Counted from the stretch's first letter, positions 33,809 through 45,200 are shown. The stretch: DNA of 64,000 nucleotides from Lasiodiplodia sp. COLG20 (GCA_009801085.1 VNWV01000001.1:5704001-5768000); one strand, 5' to 3'. The notes: generated by a model from the sequence alone, not told the origin. Numbers and translations are program-made.

Positions 33809-35422
33809 CTAATAGGCATGCTGTGTCGCAAAGAACTCCTCCAACAGTTCAATCTGCGCCGGGCCCGCCAAAGGCCACTCCCCCCACCCATCGCCCAAGC
33901 GCATAGTCACATTCTTCGATGGCGAATTCGCCTCCCACCTCACCAGCTCACTATCCCCATCGCCGTTGGGATCCTGCGTCTTGACAAAGTTGGCCCAGTA
34001 CGCCGAAATGTTCCGCGCAATCTCGAAGTCCACGTCCTCCCAGGGCAGGTCCGTACCATACAGGTTATCGAGCGCGTATGCGATCTCAGACATGTGGTAA
34101 GCGCCGCGGTCCTGGCCGGGCGGGGCGTGGTCCCAGTAGTACGTGTATATGGGATTCTTGGTGGGGCTCGCGTCCCAGCCATTGGCGTAGAGCCAGGACG
34201 ACACGAGCGAGGTGTCGCGGTAGTGCGCGTTGAACGACATGCCGGCCTGCGAGGCGTTGGCGGCCGGGTAGAGCGCGAGGAAGCGCTGCGCCAATCCATC
34301 GTCGCCGTACTGCTCCTGCAGGTCCGCGACGTACTCGGCGACGGTGATGTTGATGGGCAGCTCGGCGCCGCTCTCGTCCTTGGTGTTGCCCGTGATGAGC
34401 GGGACGTCGTTGGCCGGGCCGTCGCGCATCGTGTTCCAATACGTATCCGGGACGGCCCAGTAGTCGAGCACGGCGCCCCAGCTGCCGGACGCGCTGTCGA
34501 GCGTGTCGAGCGGGAGCTGGCGCAGCTGGTCGACGGAGGTGGCGTTGAGGCTGGCCATCAGGCTGGCGCCGGCGGCCAGCGCCGTCGACATGGTCCGGTA
34601 GTTCTCGGCGAGCGACGAGCAGAGCGGGTCGCGCGGGTACCGGATGCCGCTCTCGACGATGGCGCCCGCGATGAGGCCGGCCGTCAGCGGGCTGTTGACC
34701 ATGTGGTACGTCGCCGCCGACCCGGCCGACTGCCCCGCGACGGTGATGCGCGAGGGGTCGCCGCCGAAGGATGCGATGTTGTCGTGGACCCATTGGAGAG
34801 CTGCGAACTCGTCTAGCATGCCCCAGTTCCCGGAGACGCTGCGGCCTACTTCCTTGGACATTTCGTCGTTGAGCTGCGGGTGCGCGAGCCAGCCCATGGG
34901 CCCGTCTCGGCGGTTGTAGTTCACGAAGACGATGCCCTTGGCTGCCATGCCACCGCCGTCGAACAGTGATGCGGCGGCTGAGCCACCTGCTGGGTAAGAC
35001 CAAACCATGACAGGAAGTTTCTCATCAGTAGAATTGGCCGAGGTCCAGATGTTCAGATTGAGACAGTTCTCGCTGGTGGTTGTAGTGGTGTCTGACGTCG
35101 TCTGACGCTTGGTGGGACCGCCGCCAAAGGAGGTTCCTTGTGGACAGACATCGCCGAATGCGTTGGCTTGAAGGGTCGTGTTCCATGCCGCATGTTTCTG
35201 TGGCGGACGCCAGCGGTTGGCACCCGACGTGTCAGCGGCGAAGGGGATGCCTTTCCAGACCGTGATATCCGCCCAGTTGGAAATGTTCGTGATCGGCTCG
35301 CTGGAGAAGGCGGGAATGCCTTGGACTGGACCGTATTTGGTCTCGATGACTTGATCGTAGAGGGCGGCCTGCACACCGTGTGCCAGGCCCACACTCATGG
35401 TTGTAACGAATGTTCCTTTCAT
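33809..35422 (-). CDS. Secreted type B carboxylesterase/lipase
   Basis: Alpha/beta-hydrolase splitting esters; members act as lipases, feruloyl- or sterol-type esterases. Single exon. I choose the Met at 35422 (MKGTFVTTMSVGLAHGVQA, signal peptide) over the frame's first Met at 35473, which would put 17 residues before it. 537 aa from this start. Nucleophile elbow GQSAGSAATYH; oxyanion-loop region WSYPAGGSAAASLFDGGG; probable Glu in NTKDESGAE; His in GAYHMSEI. The type B signature SENCLNLNIW is present. Several sequons. Convergent with the xylanase gene, so a joint wall-degrading role is possible. Substrate not predictable. Confidence 0.9.
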   Translation of the reverse strand: MKGTFVTTMSVGLAHGVQAALYDQVIETKYGPVQGIPAFSSEPITNISNWADITVWKGIPFAADTSGANRWRPPQKHAAWNTTLQANAFGDVCPQGTSFGGGPTKRQTTSDTTTTTSENCLNLNIWTSANSTDEKLPVMVWSYPAGGSAAASLFDGGGMAAKGIVFVNYNRRDGPMGWLAHPQLNDEMSKEVGRSVSGNWGMLDEFAALQWVHDNIASFGGDPSRITVAGQSAGSAATYHMVNSPLTAGLIAGAIVESGIRYPRDPLCSSLAENYRTMSTALAAGASLMASLNATSVDQLRQLPLDTLDSASGSWGAVLDYWAVPDTYWNTMRDGPANDVPLITGNTKDESGAELPINITVAEYVADLQEQYGDDGLAQRFLALYPAANASQAGMSFNAHYRDTSLVSSWLYANGWDASPTKNPIYTYYWDHAPPGQDRGAYHMSEIAYALDNLYGTDLPWEDVDFEIARNISAYWANFVKTQDPNGDGDSELVRWEANSPSKNVTMRLGDGWGEWPLAGPAQIELLEEFFATQHAY

Positions 35423-36000
35423 CCTTCTCCGCAGGTATGAAAGGCCGTGAACGAATGACTGTGTGATAAACAAATGGTTCCTGACTATCTTTATATCATA
35501 GACAAGTAGTTCCTGACTAACCTTATACTAATTAACCTTATGTCCGAACCCGGCTCGGAGCCGACCACAGATATGCACATCCCTTTCCTCAAACAGGAGG
35601 TGACGACGACGACTGACGAATCTTGAAGCTTTAACAAGTAGGTCCAATCTAGAATTGAGTTAGTCTGTTCAATTTGATTCATGCCGAGAAACCGTTCCTT
35701 GCACATTGTTTCGAGGCCAAACAAATAGAACCACCTCGATGTTTGATACCGAGTTTCTCGGAATGGCCTCGGATATGTAAAACATACGATGCTGGTCCGT
35801 TCAAATCAGCTAACTTTGGCGTGAACAGAGACTGAAAAATGGTGCTCTTGTGCTCTAATAGAAGGGAAGGAGGAGACACGACCTGAGCAAGGGGCAACAT
35901 GGGTGAGTTTGGAAGATCACGGTGATGGGGCCAGAGTTTCGAGTGTTACATATATATGCTCACCACCTTCCACTTCTCTTTGACTACTGTACGGTGCTCT
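35423..36000. other. Intergenic
   Basis: Promoter of the carboxylesterase and 3' region of the MFS gene (both minus strand). A TATATATA-like run lies near 35949-35956. No gene seen. Confidence 0.5.
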
Positions 36001-37342
36001 CTACTTATCAATAGTAAAATCTAACAATAAAGAAAATAGAGCCGTAACCATCAGAGATAATCCGGCAAAAAGTTGCAGACCCAAATAATTCCCGGTAGAT
36101 TTAAGAAGTGCGCCGGAGATAGGTGGTCCAATAAGAGAACCAATTCCCTTCAATACAGAAACCATACCAAGGCGTGTACCAAGAAGATTCAAATCCGACG
36201 TGATTTGTGTTAGAACGACGGGGGCAAGCGAGACAACACCACCCGAGAAGAACCCGTAGAGAACAGAAAATGCAACATTCCCTGCAGTATTCGTCACACT
36301 AATCCAGTAGAGTATACTGGCACCACTGAGAGCTGATATCATGATGTAGCATCTCAAAGAACCAATCTTGTCGGCCACAAACGACGGAACAATACGGCCG
36401 GGGATGGAAGAGGCGTTCAAAATTGAAAGCAGGTAGTTGGCCAGATTGTTTGTTCGCATTCCGTGTTCCAAAGCATAGCTCTGCAGGTAGAAGATGGGCT
36501 CGAAATATGCGACGTTGCTGAAGAAGATGGCAATCGTGTATATGATATAAGTGCGTTCCTTGAGTGCAGTCCGATCAATGAATCGTCCGGGGGAGAAAGT
36601 CTTTCTTGGAGAGCTTCGGGCTGCGTAACGCGGTCGGATGACGAAGATGGCGAAAGAACACATGGCAAAACAAATAAATCCCATAATTCGTACGGTCCAT
36701 CCAAAGCCGATCCGTGGTTGGAGGTTCTGGAACATCAGAGGATAAATGGTTGCGCCGAGGCTGCTACCAACAGTGGCCAAGGCCATTGCCCGGGCTCTTC
36801 GCTTCACGAAGTACTTCGGAACAACGGCAATGGATGGTATTTGCAGACAGCATGTACCGAGGCCCATGCAGATACCCTGGGCGAGGAGTACTTGCCAGTA
36901 AGTCTTGCAAACACTCGTCATCATGAACCCGAAGGTCACGAGAAAAGTGCCCGCGATAAGCAGTGCTTTGCAATGCCCTGCATCATACAGTGGCCCGACA
37001 AAAACACTGATAGACATGAGGCAGAATACTTGAACCGATCCGATCCAGGAAATTGCAGAAGGCGACGAACCCTGGAGATGATTCTCATAATATGTTTGGA
37101 AGACGCCGAAACTATTCAGCAATCCCCTGCAATCATTAGCGACTCACCTGACGTCATGAAGCCAATCTCACTTACAAGTGGTTGAAGTAGAGGGCAAAAC
37201 ATCCAGCCACTTGCAGCCACGCCAGTAAACCCCCATCTGGCGGGTCGGCAGGAGGCGAAGGAACTTGGGGCTCAACTTCCACAGGCGTTTCAACAGCGGC
37301 TGCACTGCTCTCCTTTCCAGAGCCGTCTACTGCAGAGGACAT
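36001..37342 (-). CDS. MFS monocarboxylate-transporter-like protein
   Basis: Member of the fungal MCT (SLC16-like) family, plasma-membrane porters of uncertain substrate. Start at 37342 (MSSAVDGSGKES); a cytosolic Pro/Glu-rich N-tail leads to the family mark PPDGGLLAWLQVAG. One intron (GTAAGT...TGCAG, about 37126-37174) joins YFNHL to GLLNSFGVFQTYYENHL. Then about 12 hydrophobic segments with LQIPSIAVVPKYFVKRRARAMAL in the central part, and stop at 36001. About 430 aa, usual length. Fungal members often do not carry classic monocarboxylates, so the name reflects family only. Confidence 0.88.
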
Positions 37343-37945
37343 ATTGATTGGTCGTTGTCGGAATAAGCTCTAAACACAAGCTTCGTAGCTGGGTCCCACG
37401 GCTGGTTGCCTCAGGCAAGATACGGAAAGGATGGGACCGACCGGACTCCAGGTCACCTCCATGTGTCGACAGTCTTTTCATTGTCTGGCACCGGAAGAAT
37501 GTATCGGGAAATCTTTCCCCAAAGTTGCGACATCGGACTCGGATCGTCGTCGGCAGTGAGCGTCGGCATTCCGACTTGCAGACCGTCTATTCCAGCGCTC
37601 GACGCCGCCTGCTTTTCCGTCCCGTATTGCTAATAGCCATGTCCTACCCCGCAACCAGTGCACTGGCATGCTGCGGGATCCTTACGGATAATCCTTGTTA
37701 AGAACCCCCGCGCTCGGGTAGGGCGGCGCAAGCTGTGGAGGTGGCTTGCTGGAAGCACCAGGTGTTTTGACCATCGATTCTCCCAAATTAGCTAGAGCTA
37801 CGCTATACAGGCAGGAGTGCTGAAAAGTTCGCATGCGGAGATGTAGGCGTAGAGTTGAGTTGCGTTCAAGCTGCTCATCCCTGGCGCGCGCGCCTTCTGT
37901 CAAGCTGTACGGCCTCGCGCCAGTCATACCCAACGAGACTCGAGA
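37343..37945. other. Intergenic
   Basis: About 600 bp of upstream DNA for the MFS gene plus the 3' region of the propeller gene. Open frames on both strands lack support. GC-palindromic GGCGCGCGCGCC near 37880. Confidence 0.5.
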
Positions 37946-38899
37946 CTACGAAATTCTGATGGCCACAACCTTGCCGCCACCGACGCCTCCACCCGAAGTC
38001 GTTACGTACAGGACATCAGCATCGTTTTCTGTCGCCCCGAACATTGCAGAAGTCGCTCCTACAACATCAGTGGAGCCCGATCCACCGGCAACAAGTTCCT
38101 GAGTACCATTGAAGAAGATCTTTTCAATCGCGTTACTGCCTCCGCTCGCCACAAACGCTGCGTCGTCGATAAGCGCAAAGTCATCGCCCGCGAACCCCTC
38201 AACGATCGTTTCGTATGGTCCCGTCGCATTTCCTGTAGTGGGGTCTATCTTCACCCGACAGAAGAGTTTCTTCCCCGTGTTCGTGTAGTACACGTACCCA
38301 TCGCGATACTTCACTCCGTTTGCACCGAGCGAGAGACCGCCAGAGGAGGAGTTGGCCGGGGGAGCCATAGTGGTATCCTGAAGACCAGCGCTAAACTCGC
38401 CTGTTGAGGTGTTGACAAGCCAGATAACACCAGCAGTCGAATCAGCCACGAGGACGGTACCAGCAGCACTGTCAAGTGTCGCGACGCCGTTGAGGAAGCT
38501 TGCGTCGGGTATCGTCACCACCTTTGACACTTGGGCATCTCCGCCGCCATTGAGGTCCATTGTCCATACAGTGTCATGGTTGGCACTGATCGCAAAGACG
38601 TCGGGAGACAGTTCCGAGATGCCGTTAACGCGGGTGCTGTCATCGAAGGAGTGGACGAGCTTGGTTGCATTGCTAGCACCTGACTGCGTCGGGTTGATTT
38701 CGTGGATTTCCGCCTCGTACAAAAGGGTGATGAGGATATTGCCATTGGTCCGAACAGCGAGGTTTTCAACCGAGGTTCCGTTGGAGAATTGATAGATCGG
38801 AGTGGAAGTGCTTTCGCGGGCGGCGAGGAGGGTCTCCGCGCAACAGAGCCCGATGGCTGCTGTAAGAAGCAAGGGAGTTCGGAACATGTTGCCTCTCAT
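37946..38899 (-). CDS. Secreted SMP-30/strictosidine-synthase-like beta-propeller protein
   Basis: Single exon, up to 317 aa; the second Met (38887, MFRTPLLLTAAIGLCCA) gives the cleaner signal peptide. The repeating blade pattern (NLAVRTNGNILITLLYEAEIHEI; FLNGVATLDSAAGTVLVADS; LGANGVKYRDGYVYYTNTG; DDFALIDDAAFVASGG) is that of six-bladed propellers of the gluconolactonase/SGL and strictosidine-synthase-like group, common as secreted fungal proteins of unknown reaction. A Gly/Val-rich C-terminus (TTSGGGVGGGKVVAI) closes the last blade. Several sequons. No enzyme activity can be assigned. Confidence 0.82.
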   Translation of the reverse strand: MRGNMFRTPLLLTAAIGLCCAETLLAARESTSTPIYQFSNGTSVENLAVRTNGNILITLLYEAEIHEINPTQSGASNATKLVHSFDDSTRVNGISELSPDVFAISANHDTVWTMDLNGGGDAQVSKVVTIPDASFLNGVATLDSAAGTVLVADSTAGVIWLVNTSTGEFSAGLQDTTMAPPANSSSGGLSLGANGVKYRDGYVYYTNTGKKLFCRVKIDPTTGNATGPYETIVEGFAGDDFALIDDAAFVASGGSNAIEKIFFNGTQELVAGGSGSTDVVGATSAMFGATENDADVLYVTTSGGGVGGGKVVAIRIS

Positions 38900-39638
38900 T
38901 CTTCGGAAACACGATGGAAGTGGGAACAGGGTTCAATTTACTCTGAGGTGTGTGGACGCTTTATACTCCTGAACCCACCATAGCTTTGTGTTTAGCATGA
39001 TTCAGATAATCATGCCAAGCGTTGATGGACTTCCTAAGCAGGGTGTGCCAAGGAACACACTTGTACTACCGAGCCTCAAGAGTTAGAGAGAAACGAGATA
39101 TGCAAGGGACAGAAAATGCCGAACCTTGTTTGGTCGGGGCTATACCGCGCAGTTGCCTCGCGGTTGTTATATCCGAGCACCTACTGATGCTTAACGCCGA
39201 AGGCATGTACTACTCAAAAGCCAATCACGCGAACAACACCATTGATAATAGGACGGATGGCCTTCTTCCTCTTCGAGTAATGGGGATAAAGAGCAACCAT
39301 GACTATTTGAGAGAAACTTCGGAATCAATAGAATGAAATGGTTTGGTTCTCCGAGGTGACGACATAAAGAGTCATTCCAATAGCTGGTTCACGAGGTATC
39401 GACAGCCGGTCACATGTGCATTGACAAAGAGCGTTCGGTCGTGTTTGAATAACATTGAACATTAGTCGCATTGTTCCGGTCGTAAAGACGGAACAGCATT
39501 ATGAAATATTTAAACCCCGGTAATGGGCACTCTTTTCCCCGGCAGCCTCCATCTTCCTTGTATTACTATATTTTAGCATAAAGAAGTAAGAATTTCTTTT
39601 TAGAGCGTAGCCTTTCATCAACAAGCTCAGTAGACTTC
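38900..39638. other. Intergenic
   Basis: About 740 bp: promoter of the propeller gene and 3' region of the next secreted gene. AT-rich at 39490-39620. A small 8-bp dyad (GCATGATT/AATCATGC) near 38996-39016. No supported gene. Confidence 0.5.
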
Positions 39639-40587
39639 TCAAGCAGTAGCCTGAGACACCTGCACACGGAGCCGATCCTCGCACACAAGTCCACCCGGCT
39701 GGATATAGCAAACACCCCTGATGGGTGCAGTACCAATGAGGATAGTGTTGGTACCATCAAGCTCAACGGTTGAATTGACAGAGACGGCTGTTAATGAAAT
39801 TAGCAAAATTGGCGGATTTGGGCATGGATTCAAGCGGGCCTTCTTACATCTCTCCGGCACGACGGTGGTGTCAAACTGGGCGTTCAGGTCGCCAGTGCAG
39901 AACCTGTTCGGCGTAGCGCCCGCCTCAGTCGTCGTCTTGAAGCAGCTGGTGTAGCCACCTCCGCTGTACTGGAACGTGAAGTCCTCGGACTTGTAGCCCT
40001 CCTGCACACTGCTGGTGAAGTTCCGGTACGTGATGTCCCAGTAGCCGTACTGGCTCGGCTCCTCGTCGGAGCCTGTGTTGTCGAGCAGATCGACTTCGTG
40101 GATGTCGGCTGTGGCAGAGACGCTGTCCTGCGCGTTGAGCAGCAGGCCTCCAGAGGCATCGATGGTGACGGGGCGGCCAGTCAGAGTCGTGTTGTAGTCG
40201 ATCATGATGGCTGGGAAAGCGTGAGCTTCGATGAAAGAGAGCAGGAGAGAAAAGGTACGAACACTCGCTCGAGTTGCCCCAGTACACAGCAAAATCAGGC
40301 GCATCGCACTCGGTCACGAAGTAGACAACCTTTGTCTTCGTTCCGAGCGTGATATTCGGGTTCGGTCCGTCAAAGTTGTACTGCCAGTTGCAGTTGGCGC
40401 TGGCACCGAGCTTGGCGTTTTCAATGGTGAAATTGGCCCAGCTGATGCCGTCGGCGGGACCGCTGGTAGCAGTGACGTCGAAGGTGCCGACATCGCCGCT
40501 GAAATCGGTGAGGTCGGGGGCGGTAGCGGCGGTAGCGGCTCCAATGGCCGCAAAGGCAGCGGTGGCGAATGTAGTCGACGAGTGCAT
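39639..40587 (-). CDS. Secreted hypothetical protein (three exons)
   Basis: Unrecognised. ATG at 40587; signal peptide rich in Ala (ATAAFAAIGAATAATA). Exon 1 ends after WGNSSE; a GTTCGT...CCCAG intron leads to IMIDYNTTLTGRP; a second intron (GTAAGA...AACAG) after VVPER leads to SVSVNSTVELDGTN; stop at 39639. About 265 aa, with few Cys (CNW, TECD, SCFKTT, RFC, GVCY, VCED) that could form disulfides, and many sequons. The predicted beta-rich pattern and secretion suggest an extracellular or surface protein. No domain recognised. It lies between other secreted-protein genes. Confidence 0.72.
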
Positions 40588-41515
40588 TTTGTCTGCAGCG
40601 AGTGTTGAGAATTACAGAAGTTACACTAACGAATGACGGCGATGAGGGTCATGTTCTTCATCGGTGTAGTCCCCTATTAAATATTATTTCTCGACGGTTA
40701 CATTCGTATAACCGATATCGAGTCGCCGGCGCTAGCAGGCATTTCTCCTGGTTGAGTTTCACGATATTCCGCGCGCATATACGGAGTCTGTGCGCGCATC
40801 AAAACAGGCTAGAATGCATCGGGCAGCTGGTGAAACAAACAGCCGCCCAGGGAGCGAACGATAGTTTAAAAATAGCCGTGTGTATTTTCAAGGCCAGGCG
40901 GCATAGTAGGCCAAGCTTCCGGAGATTTCCTGCTGATTTGAGCCTCAGGGTGAGCCCCAACCTTGAAGTGAGAGGCAACGCTGGATCGAAGCCACTGCGG
41001 GGGATGGTCACGCCATGCTTGGACCCAAATGCTTGGCTGTGAACCCTGGAATGTAGTGGCCGCTAGCTGCAGACAGCTTTGCCCACAATGTGGCAACGCG
41101 AGCATTCCAGAATCGCTGACGCCGGCTCTTGTTCCCAATTGCAGCAAGGTAGTACCTGACTGTGCCTGACGGACACGCGGGATGGACCTGAGCGGATGGC
41201 CAACGCATGAAATTTTTAGGTCAACTCCGCATTACCCACCTCGCTTGGCGCTTCGTCCCGTCCGGGAATCTCGCCTCGGTCGATTGTTTTGCAAGGACCT
41301 AGACCGCATTGGGCATGTACCGCTATACGTGGCTGCGTTGAGTCGATTTTCAGCACATACTCCGCGCGCATCACTCGTGTTCGGCAATGTGCCGTCAAGC
41401 CACTCGAACGTTGAGCCTTTTTTTGACCGCTCCTCAAAATCAAGGAGACATTGCTGCTCTACCAATCACTTATCCCTACTGTGGTGACATACCCTCCAAT
41501 ACGCCCATCTGAGTC
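40588..41515. other. Intergenic
   Basis: About 930 bp between the secreted gene start and the HET gene stop, both on the minus strand. No supported frame, RNA gene or clear repeat. Confidence 0.5.
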
Positions 41516-43888
41516 CTACCCAATCCGTATACTTTCAAAAGTCTTCGCCAGTCCAGAGACAGCCCTTTCAACATCTTCCGCCGATTCCGAGGACAAGGGA
41601 CCGGGGGTATATAGCCAGCAAAGGTCCACGTCGCCAATTCGCTGTGAGAATCCATCCCGTTCGTCTAATACGATTACGAATGCAGCCGGAATATTGGAAA
41701 CCACTCGACTAGACGAATCAGGGATCGGCAGTGATCTAAGGTGGACATGAGAGGTGTATGCAGCGATCATGCCTCTCCAGCTGCTTTGAGTGGAGACTCG
41801 TCGGCCAAAGTCGCTTTCCTCGTCACTGGTTTTCCGGCCGCAGAGGAAAAAGGGAGAATAGAACGAGACGCCATTAGGGGCGTTCAGAACGGCAAAGTAC
41901 TTGGCCTTTTGCTCTCGTGGTGATTGGTACCGGCCTCGAAATGCTCCAGGATAATCGGCATGGATAATCTGAAGCCGGACGAAGCTTGCTGTGACTCTGA
42001 GATACGGTGACACTTCCACGCGAGTCCCTGTTGGGGTAACCGACTCCCGACGAAGCTGATCCACTCCTACTACGTCTGATGGCAGACTCTGATCACTGTC
42101 TACCATGACTCCCACTGACCCCTGCTTCTTTGCTTTCTCGGATGGTGCAATCTCAATGCCAGCCTGTATCCTCAGGTCATCGTCGACCCAGTGAGAGCGT
42201 GTTCGAGTCCAGCTCTCATTGGACAGCCTGCCTTCCCAGCCTGTCCACGACCAGCTGGGAAACTCTGTCCTCCGTGTACCAGGCTGTCCCATATACCAAC
42301 AGAGCCCGCGCATGAAGTCCATGGAGGCTGTGCGGGAATTATCCTCAGGTACGAAAACATCGCCTTGGAACTGCGGATGCTCGAATGAGGCGCCGGCAGG
42401 CCAATGCACCTGCAGCGGAACCCCCCAGAGATGCGACGGCGCTTTCGTCTTCCGTTGTCTCTCGTGGAACTTCAGCGTACCGAGAATGCCATTCAGCGCG
42501 TCCGACTGATACGACAGGGACCGTGACGAGTATTCGATAATGTTACGGTCGATAAATTGGGAATAGCGGAGGTTGAACATGGATATGTCACCCCAATTCG
42601 CCTCGGCGCGGAAGTAGTCGCCGTCTTTTGTATGGTAGCTTCCCAGTGGCAGGTCTATCGCCTCCATGCAATACATCGATTCGCACTCAAAATATGCTTG
42701 CTGCTCGGTGAAGAACAGGCGGCGCGGAGACAGTGCTGCCTCTTGGTAAGTCCAGCCTCGAGTCGACCATCGGGCCTTCTGGATTTGAGTCTGCGGTTCC
42801 GGCAGGGATGAGACGACCCAGTTCCCGTTGATGGGAGCCGCAGGTTGACGAGTTCGAGGTCTGTCTCCTACTCCAGGAAGACCATGACTTGAATCTTCTC
42901 CAGCAGAGGCTATGATTGTCACCTGCGCATTGTTGTAGACGAGGTCCATGTTGCTGATCTGGAAAATCTTGTCTTCAAGGTCCTCTTGGTTTATGCAATA
43001 TCTGTCCACCCACAAATACTGGTAATTCAGCTTCTCCGTGACTACCAATGCATCTCGAATGACCCTTGGAAGGGGTTTCGGGAGGTATCCAGGTTTCGGT
43101 GGCTCTGAATCTTCTGTTCGTTCTGCCGCACCCCAGACGTAGCTCAGGGCGCAGTACGAACAATCCTCTGGCGCCTGGACAATCCGCCTACTGCTGCAGT
43201 CAATGACTCGGAAGGAGCTGAACGGCCGGCGGTTTCCTGCTTTGCACCATGTCCGATGTGAGGAGGAGCAGTAGCTCAACCATTGGCGTAGGATACTAAA
43301 ATCGATGTTATACGGATCTAACCGTCGGCACACAATGGATGGTTTTCCTTGTCCGACGTAAGGCTCCGAAGGAGCGAGGTACTCGTCGTATATGGCTTTG
43401 GAATTTTCTCCTGTGTCTTTAAATTCTCGTGAATCCAGGGCTGCATCTTTCTCTCTCCAGCAGATCTGTAGGACAGAATTTCGCCTGAGTTGTTGGAATT
43501 TGCTTTGCCGAGGATTCGTATCAAAACCGCTGACCGAACGGGCTGCGGATACAGCCTGCAAGTAGACTTGCGCATTGGGAGAAGGAAGATTCTGGCGTGG
43601 CTTGGAAAATAAAATCTCTGCAACTAAAGAGCAGAGTATGCAGCTCGAGTCTCGTGTCTTGGGGCTGATTTCTCCAATGTCTCCTACGTGGATCCCTTCC
43701 AAAGTACGAGCATACTCGCCGAAAGCTGTCTCCAGATCAATTCTCCTACACTTAGCGCAGAGCCCCACGTCTTTATCTGCGCTCTCTCGTTCCTTGAGCT
43801 GTAACGAATCTGGCTTCCTCTTTCTCAAAGCCATGGAGTACGATATGTGTAGACGAGAAAGATCATGGCCGAAGGTCTGCGTGATCAA
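41516..43888 (-). CDS. HET-domain (heterokaryon incompatibility) protein
   Basis: Single exon, 790 aa from the first Met; Met19 (MALRKRKPDS) is an alternative start. An N-terminal region with two CxxC pairs (Cys44/47 and Cys83/86) could bind zinc. HET domain at about residues 246-400: CALSYVWGAAE, LWVDRYCINQED, NMDLVYNNAQVTIIASAG, then WSTRGWTYQEAALSPRRLFF. A long C-terminal region has no recognised domain. HET domains can trigger cell death after non-self fusion; most such genes are uncharacterised and not all act in incompatibility. No partner allele gene is visible beside it. Confidence 0.92.
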   Translation of the reverse strand: MITQTFGHDLSRLHISYSMALRKRKPDSLQLKERESADKDVGLCAKCRRIDLETAFGEYARTLEGIHVGDIGEISPKTRDSSCILCSLVAEILFSKPRQNLPSPNAQVYLQAVSAARSVSGFDTNPRQSKFQQLRRNSVLQICWREKDAALDSREFKDTGENSKAIYDEYLAPSEPYVGQGKPSIVCRRLDPYNIDFSILRQWLSYCSSSHRTWCKAGNRRPFSSFRVIDCSSRRIVQAPEDCSYCALSYVWGAAERTEDSEPPKPGYLPKPLPRVIRDALVVTEKLNYQYLWVDRYCINQEDLEDKIFQISNMDLVYNNAQVTIIASAGEDSSHGLPGVGDRPRTRQPAAPINGNWVVSSLPEPQTQIQKARWSTRGWTYQEAALSPRRLFFTEQQAYFECESMYCMEAIDLPLGSYHTKDGDYFRAEANWGDISMFNLRYSQFIDRNIIEYSSRSLSYQSDALNGILGTLKFHERQRKTKAPSHLWGVPLQVHWPAGASFEHPQFQGDVFVPEDNSRTASMDFMRGLCWYMGQPGTRRTEFPSWSWTGWEGRLSNESWTRTRSHWVDDDLRIQAGIEIAPSEKAKKQGSVGVMVDSDQSLPSDVVGVDQLRRESVTPTGTRVEVSPYLRVTASFVRLQIIHADYPGAFRGRYQSPREQKAKYFAVLNAPNGVSFYSPFFLCGRKTSDEESDFGRRVSTQSSWRGMIAAYTSHVHLRSLPIPDSSSRVVSNIPAAFVIVLDERDGFSQRIGDVDLCWLYTPGPLSSESAEDVERAVSGLAKTFESIRIG

Positions 43889-44177
43889 ACTGAGTTCAAT
43901 CAGAGACCTGGGCGCTTAATCGCTCTAATAATAGATTGCCACGTCATTTGCCCAATGGCGTTTTGGCCCCCACAAACATATTTATTCCTGAAGACGTACT
44001 TACAAGAAAGCTAAAGGTTTTTTTTAGAACGTTGGTCTTCTCGTGAAAATCTATTACTGGAATTGCATATAGACGATTTGTAGAAGCTTATCACCGCCTT
44101 CTCATTTGTGAGGTGTTCAAGCAAGCTATGGCTTTTAATTAATGTCCCCAGCGTGCCCATCAGTTTTGATGATACTC

Positions 44178-45200
44178 TTACGCCGAGCACTCCGTCTTGG
44201 AGCCATCAGCATAAAAGTAGTCCTTGTTTATCTTGATAGAGTCAGTGTGCCAGGTCTTGCCATCATCCGAGGTGAAGCTGCCACTAGCACCCGTGAGGGA
44301 CAAGGTATCACCGAAGCTCTTGTCGGCTGTGCTCAAAACAATAGTCACGTTATCCCAGGCTTTAGTGGAAGGGCAATTAGCAAAATCCATAATTCACAAG
44401 TGCAGGACTTCTTACTGTAACCGTCCAGGGTTCCACAGGTACCCAGGTAGCACTCGTTGGCGGAGTAGAGGATGACAGGAGGCTTGCCGTTTGCGTCCCC
44501 TGAAACCAGTCAGAATTTTGTGAAAAAAGTTTTAATATAGATAAGCGTACTATCAGACTGTTGGGAGACCAGCTTTCCATTGGTGAAAACTTTCTGTGAA
44601 ACCGTGTGGGAATCATCGACGTCAACTACAATTTTGTCAGCCACTTGTGCAATTGAAAACTACGGATCGAATGGGTGTTTACTTTCGAAGTCCAGTTGAG
44701 CCTGATCAGGCACAACTTCGTACGCCTGTTGCACTTGGCCGTCTGTATACTAAATAAGTAAAGCTGCAATAGAGACGAAATATGCTGTAGGACGTACTCG
44801 GAGTGAAGGTGCTTGCTGCGACGCACCATTCCGTCTCCGATCCCGCACAAACCCTGTGACAATATACGTTAACCCATGTAATTTCATTTTGTGGTGTGAC
44901 TTACTGGGACTCCTGGTCAGGAGACCAGTTCAGAAGCGGCTGAAAGAGATCCATGCCGGGTTCCGTGAACGTTTGGGTGACACCGATCCAGATGGACATA
45001 AATGGCGGATCGTTCGGGTTCTCCATCTTGCTACCACAAGGAACGCTCGGACGAGTGACGGACCAAGTGGCCTTGGTGATGTAGGCGTCACCGGTCGTGG
45101 GTCCGAGAGCAAACATGTTACCGAACTTCCATGCATCAAACTCGCCAGCTCTGGCCCGGATAGCGAGAGCGAGAAGAGGCAGAGAGAGTGTGGAGCGCAT
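44178..45200 (-). CDS. Secreted hypothetical protein, multi-exon
   Basis: Unrecognised conserved-looking secreted protein. ATG at 45200 (MRSTLSLPLLALAIRARA signal peptide). Exon 1 runs through FDAWKFGNMFALG and MSIWIGVTQTF to WSPDQESQ, with a GTAAGT donor. The middle exons (44.55-44.85 kb) are short and less certain; they include SQKVFTNGKLVSQQSDS before a GTACGC intron. Next comes GDANGKPPVILYSANECYLGTCGTLDGY, then GTAAGA...TAAAG to SWDNVTIVLSTADKSFGDTLSL. Ends YADGSKTECSA at 44178. A beta-sandwich-like alternation and paired Cys are seen. Fold and role are unknown to me. Confidence 0.68.

Noticed and set aside
34086..35003. Long open frame (305 codons) beside the carboxylesterase frame
   Set aside because: Low-complexity Arg/Pro composition and complete overlap with a well-supported esterase.
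42191..42215. GTTCGAGTCC, a B-box-like match
   Set aside because: It lies inside the HET coding sequence and has no A-box or cloverleaf around it.
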